Positions 46,538 through 55,265 of a stretch of DNA of 64,000 nucleotides are shown piece after piece. Numbering within the stretch: the stretch's first letter is position 1; each line of letters starts with the position of its first letter. The stretch spans positions 1 through 64,000 of the forward strand of contig NZ_CADDWM010000010.1 in the NCBI RefSeq assembly GCF_902809835.1. The letters run 5' to 3'. The notes under the pieces were generated by a model. That model searched no databases and was not told where the DNA came from. It saw only the letters and a program-made list of their open reading frames with translations. The position numbers were made by a program, and so were the translations under genes. This DNA comes from Agromyces sp. Marseille-P2726. Its GTDB lineage: Bacteria > Actinomycetota > Actinomycetes > Actinomycetales > Microbacteriaceae.

Positions 46538-46556
46538 TTAGGTAATGCTTACCTCA
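46538..46556 (+). promoter_or_regulatory. DtxR/IdeR-type iron operator over the SIP start codon
   Basis: TTAGGTAATGCTTACCTCA matches the 19-base consensus TTAGGTTAGGCTAACCTAA at 15 positions and contains the perfect repeat AGGTAA-TGC-TTACCT. The ATG of the siderophore-interacting gene (46545) lies inside it, so binding would block both polymerase and the start region of a near-leaderless mRNA. TATGCG at 46528-46533 may be the -10. Confidence 0.78.
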
Positions 46557-47507
46557 CTCGCCCGGAGCGCACTGCGCGAACGCCCCGCCTATCGCAGCTT
46601 CCGAGTCGAGGTCGCCCGGGTCGAACGCCTTGCGCCGCACTTCACGAGCATCACCTTCGTGGGTGACGACCTCGACGGCTTCGGCACGGCCGGGCTCGAC
46701 CAGCGGGTGAAGGTCGTGCTGCCGCTGCCCGAGGTCGGGTTCGACTCGTTCCCCGAGGTGGAGGACTGGTACACGGCCTGGCGCGAGCTGCCCGCCGAAC
46801 GGCGCAACCCGTTCCGCACGTACACCGTGCGGGCCGTGCGCCCCGAGCTGCGCGAGGTCGACATCGTGTTCGTCGCCCACGGCGATGCCGGCCCCGCTTC
46901 GGCGTGGGCGGCCACCGCGGCGCCGGGCGACGAGATCGTGCTCATCGGTCCCGATGAGTTGAGTCCGGGCCGCACGGTCGGCATCGACTGGCGCCCCGGC
47001 GACGTCGAGATGTTCGTGCTCGCCGGCGACGAGCCGGCTGCCCCGGCGATCGCATCCATCCTGGAGTCGTTGCCGGCCGATGCGCGTGGCGTCGCGATCA
47101 CCGAGGTGCCCTCCCGTGGCGCCCGGCTCGAGGTCGACGCTCCCGCCGGCGTCGAGGTGCGCTGGCTTCCGCGCGACGAGTCGGGGTGCTCGCACGGCGC
47201 GCGCCTCGTGCCGGCGGTGCGCGACTGGGTGGTGCGCCACCTCGCGGGGCGCGGGCTCGAGCGCGGCACCGACGAACAGCGCGCCGCCGCCGCCCTTGCC
47301 GCGGCCGAGCTGGGCGACCTGCCCGACACCCCGCTCTGGGACGTGCCCGCGGGGCACAGCCTCGACGGCGACTGCTACGCCTGGCTCGCGGGCGAGGCAT
47401 CCGCCATCACCACCCTCCGCCGCTTCCTCGTGCGCGAGGCGGGCCTCGACCGCCGCCAGGTCGCCTTCATGGGCTACTGGCGGATGGGCCGCGCCGAGCT
47501 CGACTGA
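46545..47507 (+). CDS. Siderophore-interacting (ViuB-type) FAD ferric reductase
   Basis: A 320-residue flavoprotein that reduces ferric-siderophore in the cytoplasm to free the iron. The FAD domain (about 15-145) has FRVEVARVERLAPHFTSITFVG and the FAD-binding RTYTVRAV. The SIP NAD(P)H domain follows with VLAGDEPAAPAIASIL, CYAWLAGEASAITTLRRFL, and the family ending FMGYWRMGR. The gene opens the iron locus and has an IdeR-type operator on its start codon. Two permease genes and an ATPase follow in the same direction. Confidence 0.93.
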   Translation: MLTSLARSALRERPAYRSFRVEVARVERLAPHFTSITFVGDDLDGFGTAGLDQRVKVVLPLPEVGFDSFPEVEDWYTAWRELPAERRNPFRTYTVRAVRPELREVDIVFVAHGDAGPASAWAATAAPGDEIVLIGPDELSPGRTVGIDWRPGDVEMFVLAGDEPAAPAIASILESLPADARGVAITEVPSRGARLEVDAPAGVEVRWLPRDESGCSHGARLVPAVRDWVVRHLAGRGLERGTDEQRAAAALAAAELGDLPDTPLWDVPAGHSLDGDCYAWLAGEASAITTLRRFLVREAGLDRRQVAFMGYWRMGRAELD

Positions 47508-47524
47508 CCGAGGTGATCGAGCGG

Positions 47525-48592
47525 ATGTCGCGTGGCGCGACGGTGGCGCCGCCGACGCGTGCCCGTGGCGACCGCACTGGGCGACGCACCTCACCCGCGC
47601 TCGTGCTGGGCGTCGCGGTCCTCGTGCTCGCCGTCGTGGTCGTGGCGAGCCTCGCCATCGGCACGCGGAACGTGCCCTTCGATGTCGTGCTCGGGTCGTT
47701 CACGTCGCCGGTGCCCCGAGATGCCGACCAGGTCGTGGTGCGCGACCTGCGGCTTCCGCGTGCGGTGATCGGCGTCATGGCCGGCGCCGCGCTCGGCGTG
47801 GTGGCCGCGCTCCTGCAGGGTGCCGCCCGCAACCCCCTCGCCGACCCGGGGCTGCTCGGCATCAACGCGGGCGCATCGCTCGCGGTCGCGACCGCCATCG
47901 CGTTCCTGGGCGTCTCGTCGCCGTTCGGCTTCATCTGGTTCGCATTCGGCGGGGCCGCGCTCGCCGCGGCGATCGTCTTCGCCATCGGCTCCACGGGCGG
48001 GAGCGGCGCGAGCCCGGCCAAGCTCGCACTCACCGGAGCCGCGCTCACCGCGGCGACCACCCCGCTCATCACCCTCCTGCTCATCCAGGACGAGGGCACG
48101 CTCTCGCAGTACCGGTTCTGGTCGGTGGGCTCGCTGTCGGGCCGCGGGCTCGACACGGCCGCCGTGCTCTGGCCGTTCCTCCTCGTCGGGCTGGCACTCG
48201 CGGCATGGACGTCGGGCCGCCTGAACCTGCTCGCCCTCGGCGACGACGTGGCACGCGGACTCGGGGTTCGCCTCGGCGCCACGCGAGTGGTCACGGCGGT
48301 GGCGGTCATCGTGCTGGCGGGCACCGCGACCTCCCTGGCGGGCCCGATCGCTCTCCTCGGCCTCGCGGTCGCGCACGCCGCACGGGGGCTCATCGGCACC
48401 GACTACCGCTGGCTCACCCCGCTCGCGGGCGTCATCGGCGCCACCGTGCTGCTCACGGCCGACGTGATCGGCCGCCTCGTCGTCGCGCCCGCGGAGTTGG
48501 AGGCGGGCATCGTCGCGGCGGTCGTCGGCGCGCCGGTGCTCATCGCGCTCGTGCGCCGTTCGAAGGCGGCGGCGCTCGGAGGGCGATCGTGA
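47525..48592 (+). CDS. FecCD-type siderophore ABC permease (first)
   Basis: A 355-residue permease with about nine membrane helices, half of an inner-membrane channel for ferric siderophore. It has the motif RLPRAVIGVMAGAALGVVAALLQGAARNPLADPGLLGINAGASLA and a second GLGVRLG segment of the family. ATG at 47525 has GAGGTGA 8 bases upstream; GTG at 47513 would add four residues. Its stop overlaps the second permease (GTGA). Confidence 0.93.
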   Translation: MSRGATVAPPTRARGDRTGRRTSPALVLGVAVLVLAVVVVASLAIGTRNVPFDVVLGSFTSPVPRDADQVVVRDLRLPRAVIGVMAGAALGVVAALLQGAARNPLADPGLLGINAGASLAVATAIAFLGVSSPFGFIWFAFGGAALAAAIVFAIGSTGGSGASPAKLALTGAALTAATTPLITLLLIQDEGTLSQYRFWSVGSLSGRGLDTAAVLWPFLLVGLALAAWTSGRLNLLALGDDVARGLGVRLGATRVVTAVAVIVLAGTATSLAGPIALLGLAVAHAARGLIGTDYRWLTPLAGVIGATVLLTADVIGRLVVAPAELEAGIVAAVVGAPVLIALVRRSKAAALGGRS

Positions 48593-49671
48593 TCGCGGGT
48601 CACGCAATGGCGCGAGGCACGACCTTCGACGGGCGCCTGGCCGAGGTCGCGACCCGGGTCGCAGTCGGCCGTGCGCGCCGGCGCCGGCGCGAGGCATCCG
48701 TGCTGCTCGTGACGGCGCTCGTGGCGCTCGTCGCCGCGACCGCGTCGCTCCTCCTCGGCGCCGCAGGCCTCACGCCGGGCGACGTGCTGGCCGCGCTGGT
48801 CGGCCAGGGCTCGCCCAAGGCGGAGTTCGTCATCGTGCGCCTTCGGCTGCCGCGGGTGCTCGCAGCCGTCATCGCGGGATCGGCCCTCGGGCTCGGCGGT
48901 GCACTGTTCCAGACCACGCTCCGCAATCCGCTGGCGAGCCCCGACATTCTCGGTGTCACGGGCGGTGCGAGCCTCGCCGCAGTGGGCTCGATGCTCCTGC
49001 TGGGACTCGAGGGCCCGGCCGTCTCGCTCGCCGCCTTCGCCGGCGCGCTCGGGGTGGCTGCGCTCATGTGGGGTCTCGCCTGGCGCGGCGGACTGACCGG
49101 CATCCGTTTCGTGCTCGTCGGCATCGGACTCGCCTCCATCGTCGGCGGTCTGCTCGGCTGGCTCATCACGCGTGCCGACGTGCGGGAGGCATCCGAGGCG
49201 CTCGTCTGGATGGTCGGGGGGATCGCCTCGATCGCCTGGCCCGAGCTCGCCACAGCGGGCGGCGCGGTGGCGGTGCTGCTGGTGCTCACCGCGCTGTTCT
49301 CACCACGGATGCCGCTGCTCGCCCTCTCCGACGACAGCGCGCGATCGCTCGGGGTCGGCACCACAGGCGCCCGCGCCGTGGCGATCACGCTCGGTGTCGC
49401 GCTCGTCGCCGCCGCGACGGCACTGGCCGGACCCATCGCCTTCGTCGCCCTTGTGGCTGCGCCCATCGCTCGGGCGCTCGTGGGTCACGGACAGGCGGCG
49501 CTCGCGGCATCCGCCGTGATCGGCTCGACCATCGTGCTCGTCGCCGACCTCGTCGCCCAGCACGCCTTCGTCGGCACGGCCGTGCCCGTCGGCATCGTCA
49601 CGGGGCTGATCGGTGCCCCGTACCTGCTCTGGCTCATCGCGAGGGGCAACCGGAAAGGATCGGACGGATGA
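48589..49671 (+). CDS. FecCD-type siderophore ABC permease (second)
   Basis: A 360-residue partner permease. A basic N-terminal head (VGRARRRRREAS) precedes about nine helices, with RLPRVLAAVIAGSALGLGGALFQTTLRNPLASPDILGVTGGASLA and LSDDSARSLGVGTTGARA. GTG at 48589 follows GGAGGG by 5 bases. It overlaps the first permease by 4 bases and the ATPase by 4 bases (ATGA), so all three are translationally coupled. Confidence 0.93.
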   Translation: MIAGHAMARGTTFDGRLAEVATRVAVGRARRRRREASVLLVTALVALVAATASLLLGAAGLTPGDVLAALVGQGSPKAEFVIVRLRLPRVLAAVIAGSALGLGGALFQTTLRNPLASPDILGVTGGASLAAVGSMLLLGLEGPAVSLAAFAGALGVAALMWGLAWRGGLTGIRFVLVGIGLASIVGGLLGWLITRADVREASEALVWMVGGIASIAWPELATAGGAVAVLLVLTALFSPRMPLLALSDDSARSLGVGTTGARAVAITLGVALVAAATALAGPIAFVALVAAPIARALVGHGQAALAASAVIGSTIVLVADLVAQHAFVGTAVPVGIVTGLIGAPYLLWLIARGNRKGSDG

Positions 49672-50474
49672 CGCAGCAAGCCGCTCAGACGCTGCGTGCC
49701 GAGTCGCTCAGGCTCGCGTACGACGGTCGGGTCGTCATCGACGGCCTGGACCTCGAGATTCCCGAGGGACGCATCACCGCGATCGTCGGCCCCAATGCCA
49801 GTGGCAAGTCGACCCTGCTTCGCGGACTCGCACGCCTCATGCGTCCCGAGGCCGGTCGCGTGACGCTCGACGGGCGAGACGTCCGTTCCTTCGCGCCTCG
49901 CGAGTTCGCGCGGCGCGTTGCGGTGCTCCCGCAGCAGCCCGTGGCGCCCGACGGAGTGCTCGTCGCCGAACTCGTCGCGCGGGGCCGTCACCCGCACCGA
50001 GGGTGGTTCGGCGGTCGGTCGAGCGACGACGACCGCGTCGTCGCCGAGGTGCTCGAAGCGACGGGCACGGCCGATCTCGCCGATCGTGCCGTGTCCGAGC
50101 TCTCGGGCGGCCAACGGCAGCGCGTCTGGATCGCCATGGCGCTGGCGCAGCGCGCCGGCATCGTGCTCCTCGACGAGCCCACGAGCTTCCTCGACGTGAG
50201 CCACCAGCTCGAGCTGCTCGACCTGCTCACGGAGTCGAACCGCCAGCTCGGCACGACGGTCGTGATGGTGCTCCACGAGCTGAACCTCGCGGCACGCTAC
50301 GCCGATCACCTGGTCGTCGTCGACGGCGGACGAATCGCGGCGGCGGGGGAGCCGTCGGCGGTGCTGACGGCCGAGACGGTCGGTGCGGCATTCGAGCTCG
50401 ATTGCGTGGTCACGGAGGACCCGATCGCGGGTTCTCCGATGGTCGTTCCGATCGGACGGTTTCATCGCACCTGA
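49668..50474 (+). CDS. Siderophore ABC transporter ATPase
   Basis: A 268-residue FepC/FecE-type ATPase. Walker A is GPNASGKST near residues 38-46, the Q-loop VLPQQPV follows, the signature is LSGGQRQRVWIAMALAQ, Walker B is IVLLDEPTSFLD and the switch His is in VLHELNLA. The C-terminus extends to the usual length. It is coupled to the permease by a 4-base overlap. Confidence 0.95.
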   Translation: MTQQAAQTLRAESLRLAYDGRVVIDGLDLEIPEGRITAIVGPNASGKSTLLRGLARLMRPEAGRVTLDGRDVRSFAPREFARRVAVLPQQPVAPDGVLVAELVARGRHPHRGWFGGRSSDDDRVVAEVLEATGTADLADRAVSELSGGQRQRVWIAMALAQRAGIVLLDEPTSFLDVSHQLELLDLLTESNRQLGTTVVMVLHELNLAARYADHLVVVDGGRIAAAGEPSAVLTAETVGAAFELDCVVTEDPIAGSPMVVPIGRFHRT

Positions 50475-50477
50475 CTC

Positions 50478-50496
50478 TTAGGTTAGGCTGCCCTTA
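50478..50496 (+). promoter_or_regulatory. DtxR/IdeR-type iron operator before the binding protein
   Basis: TTAGGTTAGGCTGCCCTTA matches the consensus at 16 of 19 positions, with the left half perfect. It lies 28 bases before the ATG at 50525 and includes TAGGTT, a TAnnnT that could be the -10. The site gives the last gene its own iron-controlled promoter. Confidence 0.82.
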
Positions 50497-50524
50497 CTTT
50501 CCTGACTCCATCGAAAGGGAGTTC

Positions 50525-51544
50525 ATGCACGCTCGACGCACCATCGCCCTCCTCGCCGCCGCGGCCGCGGCCGCCCTCACGCTCGCCGGCTGTTCGACGG
50601 CCGGATCCGAGGGCGCGGAATCGTCGGCTGCATCCGACGGCACGTTCCCGGTCACGATCGAGCACGCGTTCGGCGAGACCGAGGTCCCCGCGGCGCCCGA
50701 GCGCGTCGCGACCTGGGGCTGGGGGAGCACCGAGGCCGCGCTTGCGATGGGTGTCGTGCCGGTGGCGATCGCCCAGCAGTCGTACGGCGCGAACGACGAA
50801 GGCGTGCTGCCCTGGGTGGCCGAGAAGCTCGACGAACTGGGCGAGGAAACCCCCGCCATCCTCACCGACGACGGCGAGGCACCGCCCTACGAGGAGATCG
50901 TCGAGGCGGCGCCCGACGTCATCCTCGCCCCCTACTCGGGCATCACCGAGGAGCAGTACGAGCTCCTGAGCGAGATCGCGCCGACGGTCGCCTACCCCGA
51001 CGAGGCGTGGACCACCCCGTGGCGCGAGACCGTCACGATCGTCGGCACGGCACTCGGCAAGGCCGACGAGGCGCAAGGCGTGCTCGACGACCTCGATGCG
51101 GAGCTGGCCGCCCAGGCCGAGGCGCACCCCGAGCTCGAGGGACTGACGGTCGCCGCGGTGTGGGACTCCGCCGGCACGTTCTACGTCTACACACCCGAGG
51201 ACTCGCGCGTGGAGTTCCTGTCGGCACTCGGCCTCGACGACGCCCCGGCCGTCGCAGATCTCGCCAACGGCGAGTCCCCCTTCTTCTACACGCTGTCGTA
51301 CGAGCAGCTCGACCAGCTCGACAGCGACCTCCTCATCAGCTACCACGACACGCAGGCCGAGGCCGATGCATTCCTCGCCTCGGCGCCCATCCAGGCCATC
51401 CCCGCTGTCGCGAACGGACGGGTGGCCCAGGTCGTCGGCACCGAGCTCATCGCCGCCGTGTCTCCGCCCACGGCGCTGTCGCTGACCTACGGTCTCGACG
51501 AGCTGGTCGCGTCGCTCTCGGCAGCAGCACGACCTGCGAGCTGA
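50525..51544 (+). CDS. Iron-siderophore substrate-binding lipoprotein
   Basis: A 339-residue class III periplasmic-binding-type protein anchored outside the membrane. A signal peptide with the lipobox LTLAGC (Cys at about 23) is followed by a Ser/Ala-rich linker and two lobes (FPVTIEHAFGETEVPAAPERVATWGWGSTEAALAMG starts the first) joined by a long helix. It delivers ferric siderophore to the permeases. AAAGGGAG precedes ATG at 50525. An IdeR-type operator lies directly upstream. Confidence 0.93.
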   Translation: MHARRTIALLAAAAAAALTLAGCSTAGSEGAESSAASDGTFPVTIEHAFGETEVPAAPERVATWGWGSTEAALAMGVVPVAIAQQSYGANDEGVLPWVAEKLDELGEETPAILTDDGEAPPYEEIVEAAPDVILAPYSGITEEQYELLSEIAPTVAYPDEAWTTPWRETVTIVGTALGKADEAQGVLDDLDAELAAQAEAHPELEGLTVAAVWDSAGTFYVYTPEDSRVEFLSALGLDDAPAVADLANGESPFFYTLSYEQLDQLDSDLLISYHDTQAEADAFLASAPIQAIPAVANGRVAQVVGTELIAAVSPPTALSLTYGLDELVASLSAAARPAS

Positions 51545-51547
51545 CGC

Positions 51548-51994
51548 TCACGCGCCGTCGGGCTCGACGACCTCGGCCGGTCGGGATGCCGCAGTACGCG
51601 GCGTCCGGGCCGGTCGGCGTCTGGGGAGGTATCCGCCGGCTTCGAGGCCGGCTTCGATCTCGAAGCGGTTCCGCAACGGGTTGCGCCCGGCGAACAGGTA
51701 CAGCACGGGGAACAGCATGCCGTACTTCTCCCACTGCGCCTTGTGCACCATCTCGTGGCCCAGCACGACGTCGCCGTCGTTGCGATCGGTGAGATAGCAG
51801 CCGCCGACACAGGAACCACCGCGCCCGAAGGTCCACTTCGGCATGCCGGTGAAGACGATGAGACCGTGCCGTCGCCGCACCGGGCCCGTACTCCAGAGCA
51901 GCCCCCAGGTGAACCCGACGGCCGTCGCGTACCAGTATCCCGCCCGACTGATGGGGGAGTCCGTGAGCCGGATGCGCAGGGTGCGGTCGCTCAT
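51548..51994 (-). CDS. Small HExxH protein, function unknown
   Basis: A 148-residue protein with a hydrophobic stretch (ISRAGYWYATAVGFTWGLLW, about 15-34) and then SCVGGCYLTDRNDGDVVLGHEMVHKAQWEKYG, where His80-Glu81-His84 form an HExxH zinc-binding motif. Cys62 and Cys66 lie just before it. A Pro/Arg-rich tail follows. It looks like a small metalloprotease-like or eIF-like membrane-associated protein; related proteins are only annotated as hypothetical or, questionably, Fe-S oxidoreductase. It overlaps the reductase gene by 4 bases. Confidence 0.75.
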   Translation of the reverse strand: MSDRTLRIRLTDSPISRAGYWYATAVGFTWGLLWSTGPVRRRHGLIVFTGMPKWTFGRGGSCVGGCYLTDRNDGDVVLGHEMVHKAQWEKYGMLFPVLYLFAGRNPLRNRFEIEAGLEAGGYLPRRRPARTPRTAASRPAEVVEPDGA

Positions 51995-53433
51995 GCCACC
52001 GCCTCGGGGCGGCCGAGGTTCTCGAGCAGGCGGAGCCACACCTCGCTCATGGTGGGGAAGGACGGCACGGCGTGCCACAGTCGATCGACCGGCACCTCGC
52101 CGACGATGGCGATGGTCGCTGCATGCAGCAACTCCTGCACGTCCTGGCCGACGAAGGTGGCGCCGATCACGACGCCCCGCTCGGCGTCGATCACGAGTCG
52201 CGCCCGGCCCTCGTACCCGTCCGCGAGGATCCCCGCTCCGCTCGCGGACTGCATGGGAACGTCGGCGATCCGGATGTCGCGCCCGGCCTCTTCCGCGGCG
52301 GCCTGCGAGAGCCCCACCGACACGACCTCGGGGTCGGCGAATACGACCTGCGGCACGGCGTGATGGTCGGCGGTCGCGACGTGCACGCCCCACGGGGACG
52401 CGTCGACCGAGCCGCCGTTCGCCCGCGCGGCGATCACGTCGCCGGCGGCACGACCCTGGTACTTGCCCTGGTGGGTGAGGAGTGCGCGGTGGTTCACGTC
52501 GCCGGTCGCGTACAGCCAGTCGCCGTCACCGTCGGCGTCGGGGACCAGCAGCGTGTCGTCGACCTCGAGCCACGCGCCGGGCTCGAGTCCGACGGTCTCG
52601 AGCCCGAGCGTGTCCGTTCGGGGCTTCCGGCCCGTGGCGACGAGCACCTCGTCGGCCGTGACGGTCGAGTCGTCGTCGAGCGTGATCACCACGTTTCCCG
52701 CCGGGGTGCGTTCCACGCGCGTCGGCTGCGCGCCGAGTCGTACGGCGGCGCCCAGACGACGGAGCCCGGCTTCGACCGCTTCGCCGGCGAACGGCTCGTA
52801 CCTGCCGAGCAGCCGGCTCCGCGCGATGACGGTCACCTCGGTGCCGAAGCCCGCGAAGGCGGTCGCCATCTCGGCGGCCACCACCCCGCCGCCGATGATG
52901 GCGAGCCGGGCGGGCGGGCGCTTCACGCCGGTCGCGTCGCGGTTCGTCCACGGCTCGGCCTCGGCAAGGCCGTCGATCGCCGGCAGGACCGGATCCGATC
53001 CCGTCGATACGACGACGGCGTGCCGTGCGACCAGGGTCGCCTGCGTTCCGTCGGTGCGCTCGACGACGACGCGCCGCGGTCCGTCGAGTCGACCGTGGCC
53101 GCGTTCGAGCCCGATGCCGGCTCGCGCGAGCCATCCGGCCTCGCCGCTGTCGTTCCAGCCGTTGACCCACTCGTCGCGCCGTCGCAGCACCGCCTCGACG
53201 TCGAGCGCGCCGGTCACCGCCTCGGCAGCCCCGGGCACGCGCCGCGCAGCGCGGAGCGCGGCCGCGCTTCGGAGCAGCGTCTTCGACGGAATGCACGCCC
53301 AGTACGAGCACTCGCCACCGACGAGCTCGTGTTCGACGACCACGACGTCGAGCCCGCCGGCCTTCGCTCGATCCGCCACGTTCTGGCCGACGGGTCCGGC
53401 ACCCAGCACCACGACGTCGACTCCGCGCTCCAC
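51991..53433 (-). CDS. NAD(P)/FAD-dependent pyridine nucleotide-disulfide oxidoreductase
   Basis: A 480-residue dithiol-type flavoenzyme. The FAD motif VVVLGAGPVGQNVADRA is at 8-24, the redox-active pair GGECSYWACIPSK is Cys42 and Cys47, the NAD(P)H motif IIGGGVVAAEMA lies in the middle, and the dimer interface contains the catalytic-type His in LWHAVPSFPTMSEVW. It resembles lipoamide dehydrogenase and mercuric reductase but has no partner genes, so the substrate is unknown. GTG at 53433 follows GGGAGG. Its stop overlaps the HExxH gene's start (ATGA). Confidence 0.9.
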   Translation of the reverse strand: MERGVDVVVLGAGPVGQNVADRAKAGGLDVVVVEHELVGGECSYWACIPSKTLLRSAAALRAARRVPGAAEAVTGALDVEAVLRRRDEWVNGWNDSGEAGWLARAGIGLERGHGRLDGPRRVVVERTDGTQATLVARHAVVVSTGSDPVLPAIDGLAEAEPWTNRDATGVKRPPARLAIIGGGVVAAEMATAFAGFGTEVTVIARSRLLGRYEPFAGEAVEAGLRRLGAAVRLGAQPTRVERTPAGNVVITLDDDSTVTADEVLVATGRKPRTDTLGLETVGLEPGAWLEVDDTLLVPDADGDGDWLYATGDVNHRALLTHQGKYQGRAAGDVIAARANGGSVDASPWGVHVATADHHAVPQVVFADPEVVSVGLSQAAAEEAGRDIRIADVPMQSASGAGILADGYEGRARLVIDAERGVVIGATFVGQDVQELLHAATIAIVGEVPVDRLWHAVPSFPTMSEVWLRLLENLGRPEAVA

Positions 53434-53517
53434 GCCGCCTCCCTTCCGAGGACCCGGCCGCCGCCGGACGTTCGGCTCCCAGCCTAGGCTCGCGGGTGCC
53501 TGCCGTCGCATCCGCGC

Positions 53518-54408
53518 TCAGCCGGCGATGGCGTCAGGACCGTGGGATGCCGCAGCGCCGGCGTCGCTGTTCGCGTGCGACGTGAGCGCGGCCACCAGCC
53601 GCAGGATCGTCGGCAGGTCGTCTTCGGCGGCCGTGGGCGAGCTCGGCGCGAATCCGGCGATGGAGGCCCCGGCGAGTGGGAACCGGGCGACGACCTCGCG
53701 CACCAGCGCCGCGAGCGTCGGGGCATCGACGCCGAAGGGCATCGGATACGAGAGGCCGGTGAGCGCGGCGGGATCCAGCACGTCGAGGTCGATGTGCACG
53801 TAGACCCGCGAGGCGCCGGTGGCTTCGAGCGCGCCGATGACCACGGTGGGATCGGAGAGGTCCTCGACGGTCAGTACCGTGACCTCGTGCTCGTCGATGA
53901 ACTGCTGCTCGTCGTCGTCGATCGCGCGGGTGCCGCCGAGCACGATCCTGCCGGGCTCGACCCGCGTCTCCGCTTTGAGAGCGAGTCCCTCGGCACCGTC
54001 GCCGGCGATCGCTCGCAGCGTCATTCCGCCGAACCCGCCCGACGGCGAGGACTCGGGGCTGTTGAGGTCGGGGTGGGCGTCGAGCCACAGCACGGCGAGG
54101 TCGCCCGAGGTCAGCTTCGAGGCGTGGGCGACGGCCGCGACGGAGACGCCGCAGTCGCCGCCGATCGTGATCGCCGTGCCCGGCGCCTGGGCGAGTGCCT
54201 CCTCGGTGCGTTCGCGGACGCGACGGACCGCGCTGTACCGGCGTACGCCCGTGCCGAGCGCGTCGCCCGCCTCGACCGGCACCTCCACGAGAACGGTCGC
54301 CGACGCGGGGAGGTCGCCGAACACCGCGATGGCGCCGTCGGCGAGGCTCATGGCACGTGAGGAGACGGAACCCTGCCACTGGGGCACGACGACGAAGGTT
54401 GCGGACAT
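53518..54408 (-). CDS. Arginase/agmatinase family protein with His-to-Cys change
   Basis: A 296-residue ureohydrolase-fold protein. The metal site shows WLDAHPDLNSP (Asp110, His112, Asp114) and VHIDLDVLDP, both typical. The first metal ligand motif, normally GGDHS, is GGDCG with Cys86, so one Mn2+ ligand is changed. Activity as an arginase is therefore doubtful, though actinobacterial homologues with this change exist. TACTGT lies 5 bases before the ATG. It is not next to other arginine or polyamine genes. Confidence 0.88.
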   Translation of the reverse strand: MSATFVVVPQWQGSVSSRAMSLADGAIAVFGDLPASATVLVEVPVEAGDALGTGVRRYSAVRRVRERTEEALAQAPGTAITIGGDCGVSVAAVAHASKLTSGDLAVLWLDAHPDLNSPESSPSGGFGGMTLRAIAGDGAEGLALKAETRVEPGRIVLGGTRAIDDDEQQFIDEHEVTVLTVEDLSDPTVVIGALEATGASRVYVHIDLDVLDPAALTGLSYPMPFGVDAPTLAALVREVVARFPLAGASIAGFAPSSPTAAEDDLPTILRLVAALTSHANSDAGAAASHGPDAIAG

Positions 54409-54481
54409 GCCTCACAGTATTGCGCGCGAGAGGATGCTCGGAAAGCACGGATCATCGTCGGATCCGGGTCGGATCTCCGAC

Positions 54482-55177
54482 TCAGGGAGGCGGCGGGAGC
54501 CGGACGAGCCCGCTCTGCACGGCCAGCCCCAGCGACGCGATGAGCATGCCGCCGAGGCCGAGCAGACCGACGATGGTCGTGTCGATGACGACGGCGATCG
54601 CGCTGAGCCCGAGCAGCACGAGCGTGGTCACCCAGACCCACCGTCGTCGCGTCAGCGCCGTGGCGAGGGCGAATCCCACCAGCAGGACGAGTCGTGGCCA
54701 CCAGTCCACCCAGGTGTAGACCGGTCCGCTCGAGAACGACAGGGCGGCACCGATGGTCATGAGCAGGGCCCAGCTCAGGAACAGCGGCCAGCTGAATCGC
54801 GGAACGACCGAGCCGAACGCCGCAGGCGGCGGTGCCGGCATCGATGGGGCCGGGGCCGATCGAGCCGGGCCCGATGGCGTCGAGGGCCCTCGCTCGGGGA
54901 AGGCCGGGCCCGGTTCGGCCGGTTCGGCCGGCATCGCGTGCGCGGTCTCGGGCGCGTGACCCCGGGGCGCGCGCAGCCGCGACACGGCCAGCAGCGTCTC
55001 GTGGGCGCGCATGACCACGACGAAGCGCTCGTTCGCCGCTCGGATCTCGTCGGCGGGTCGGCCGGCGAAGCGGTCGGGATGCAGATCGCGTGCCAGCCGT
55101 CGGTACGCTCGGTCGATCTCGGAGGGAGTGGCCTCCTGCGGGACTCCGAGTACCGCTGCGGCCTCCTCGGGAGTCAT
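54482..55177 (-). CDS. J-domain membrane protein
   Basis: A 231-residue protein with an N-terminal DnaJ-type J domain (about 1-68; YRRLARDLHPDRFAG with the HPD tripeptide), a Pro/Ala/Ser-rich linker and a C-terminal membrane domain of about four helices (about 110-220). Such proteins recruit DnaK-type chaperones to membranes. TACGGT 7 bases upstream supports ATG at 55177 as a leaderless start. It follows the PspA gene and a strong terminator. Confidence 0.87.
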   Translation of the reverse strand: MTPEEAAAVLGVPQEATPSEIDRAYRRLARDLHPDRFAGRPADEIRAANERFVVVMRAHETLLAVSRLRAPRGHAPETAHAMPAEPAEPGPAFPERGPSTPSGPARSAPAPSMPAPPPAAFGSVVPRFSWPLFLSWALLMTIGAALSFSSGPVYTWVDWWPRLVLLVGFALATALTRRRWVWVTTLVLLGLSAIAVVIDTTIVGLLGLGGMLIASLGLAVQSGLVRLPPPP

Positions 55178-55184
55178 GTGCCAC

Positions 55185-55190
55185 ACCGTA
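55185..55190 (-). promoter_or_regulatory. -10 element, leaderless start of the J-domain gene
   Basis: TACGGT on the minus strand, 7 bases before the ATG at 55177. Confidence 0.5.
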
Positions 55191-55217
55191 CCCGTTCGCC
55201 CGACCGGGGAAAAGGGA

Positions 55218-55255
55218 GGGGCCGGGCCGCACGATGGTTCATGCGGCGCGGCCCC
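55218..55255 (-). terminator. Terminator after pspA
   Basis: GGGGCCGGGCCGC (55218-55230) and GCGGCGCGGCCCC (55243-55255) pair over 13 bases with one mismatch. Reading on the minus strand, the hairpin is followed by TCCCTTTT, a weak T-run. It separates pspA from the J-domain gene. Confidence 0.75.
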
Positions 55256-55265
55256 GGGGCATCCC

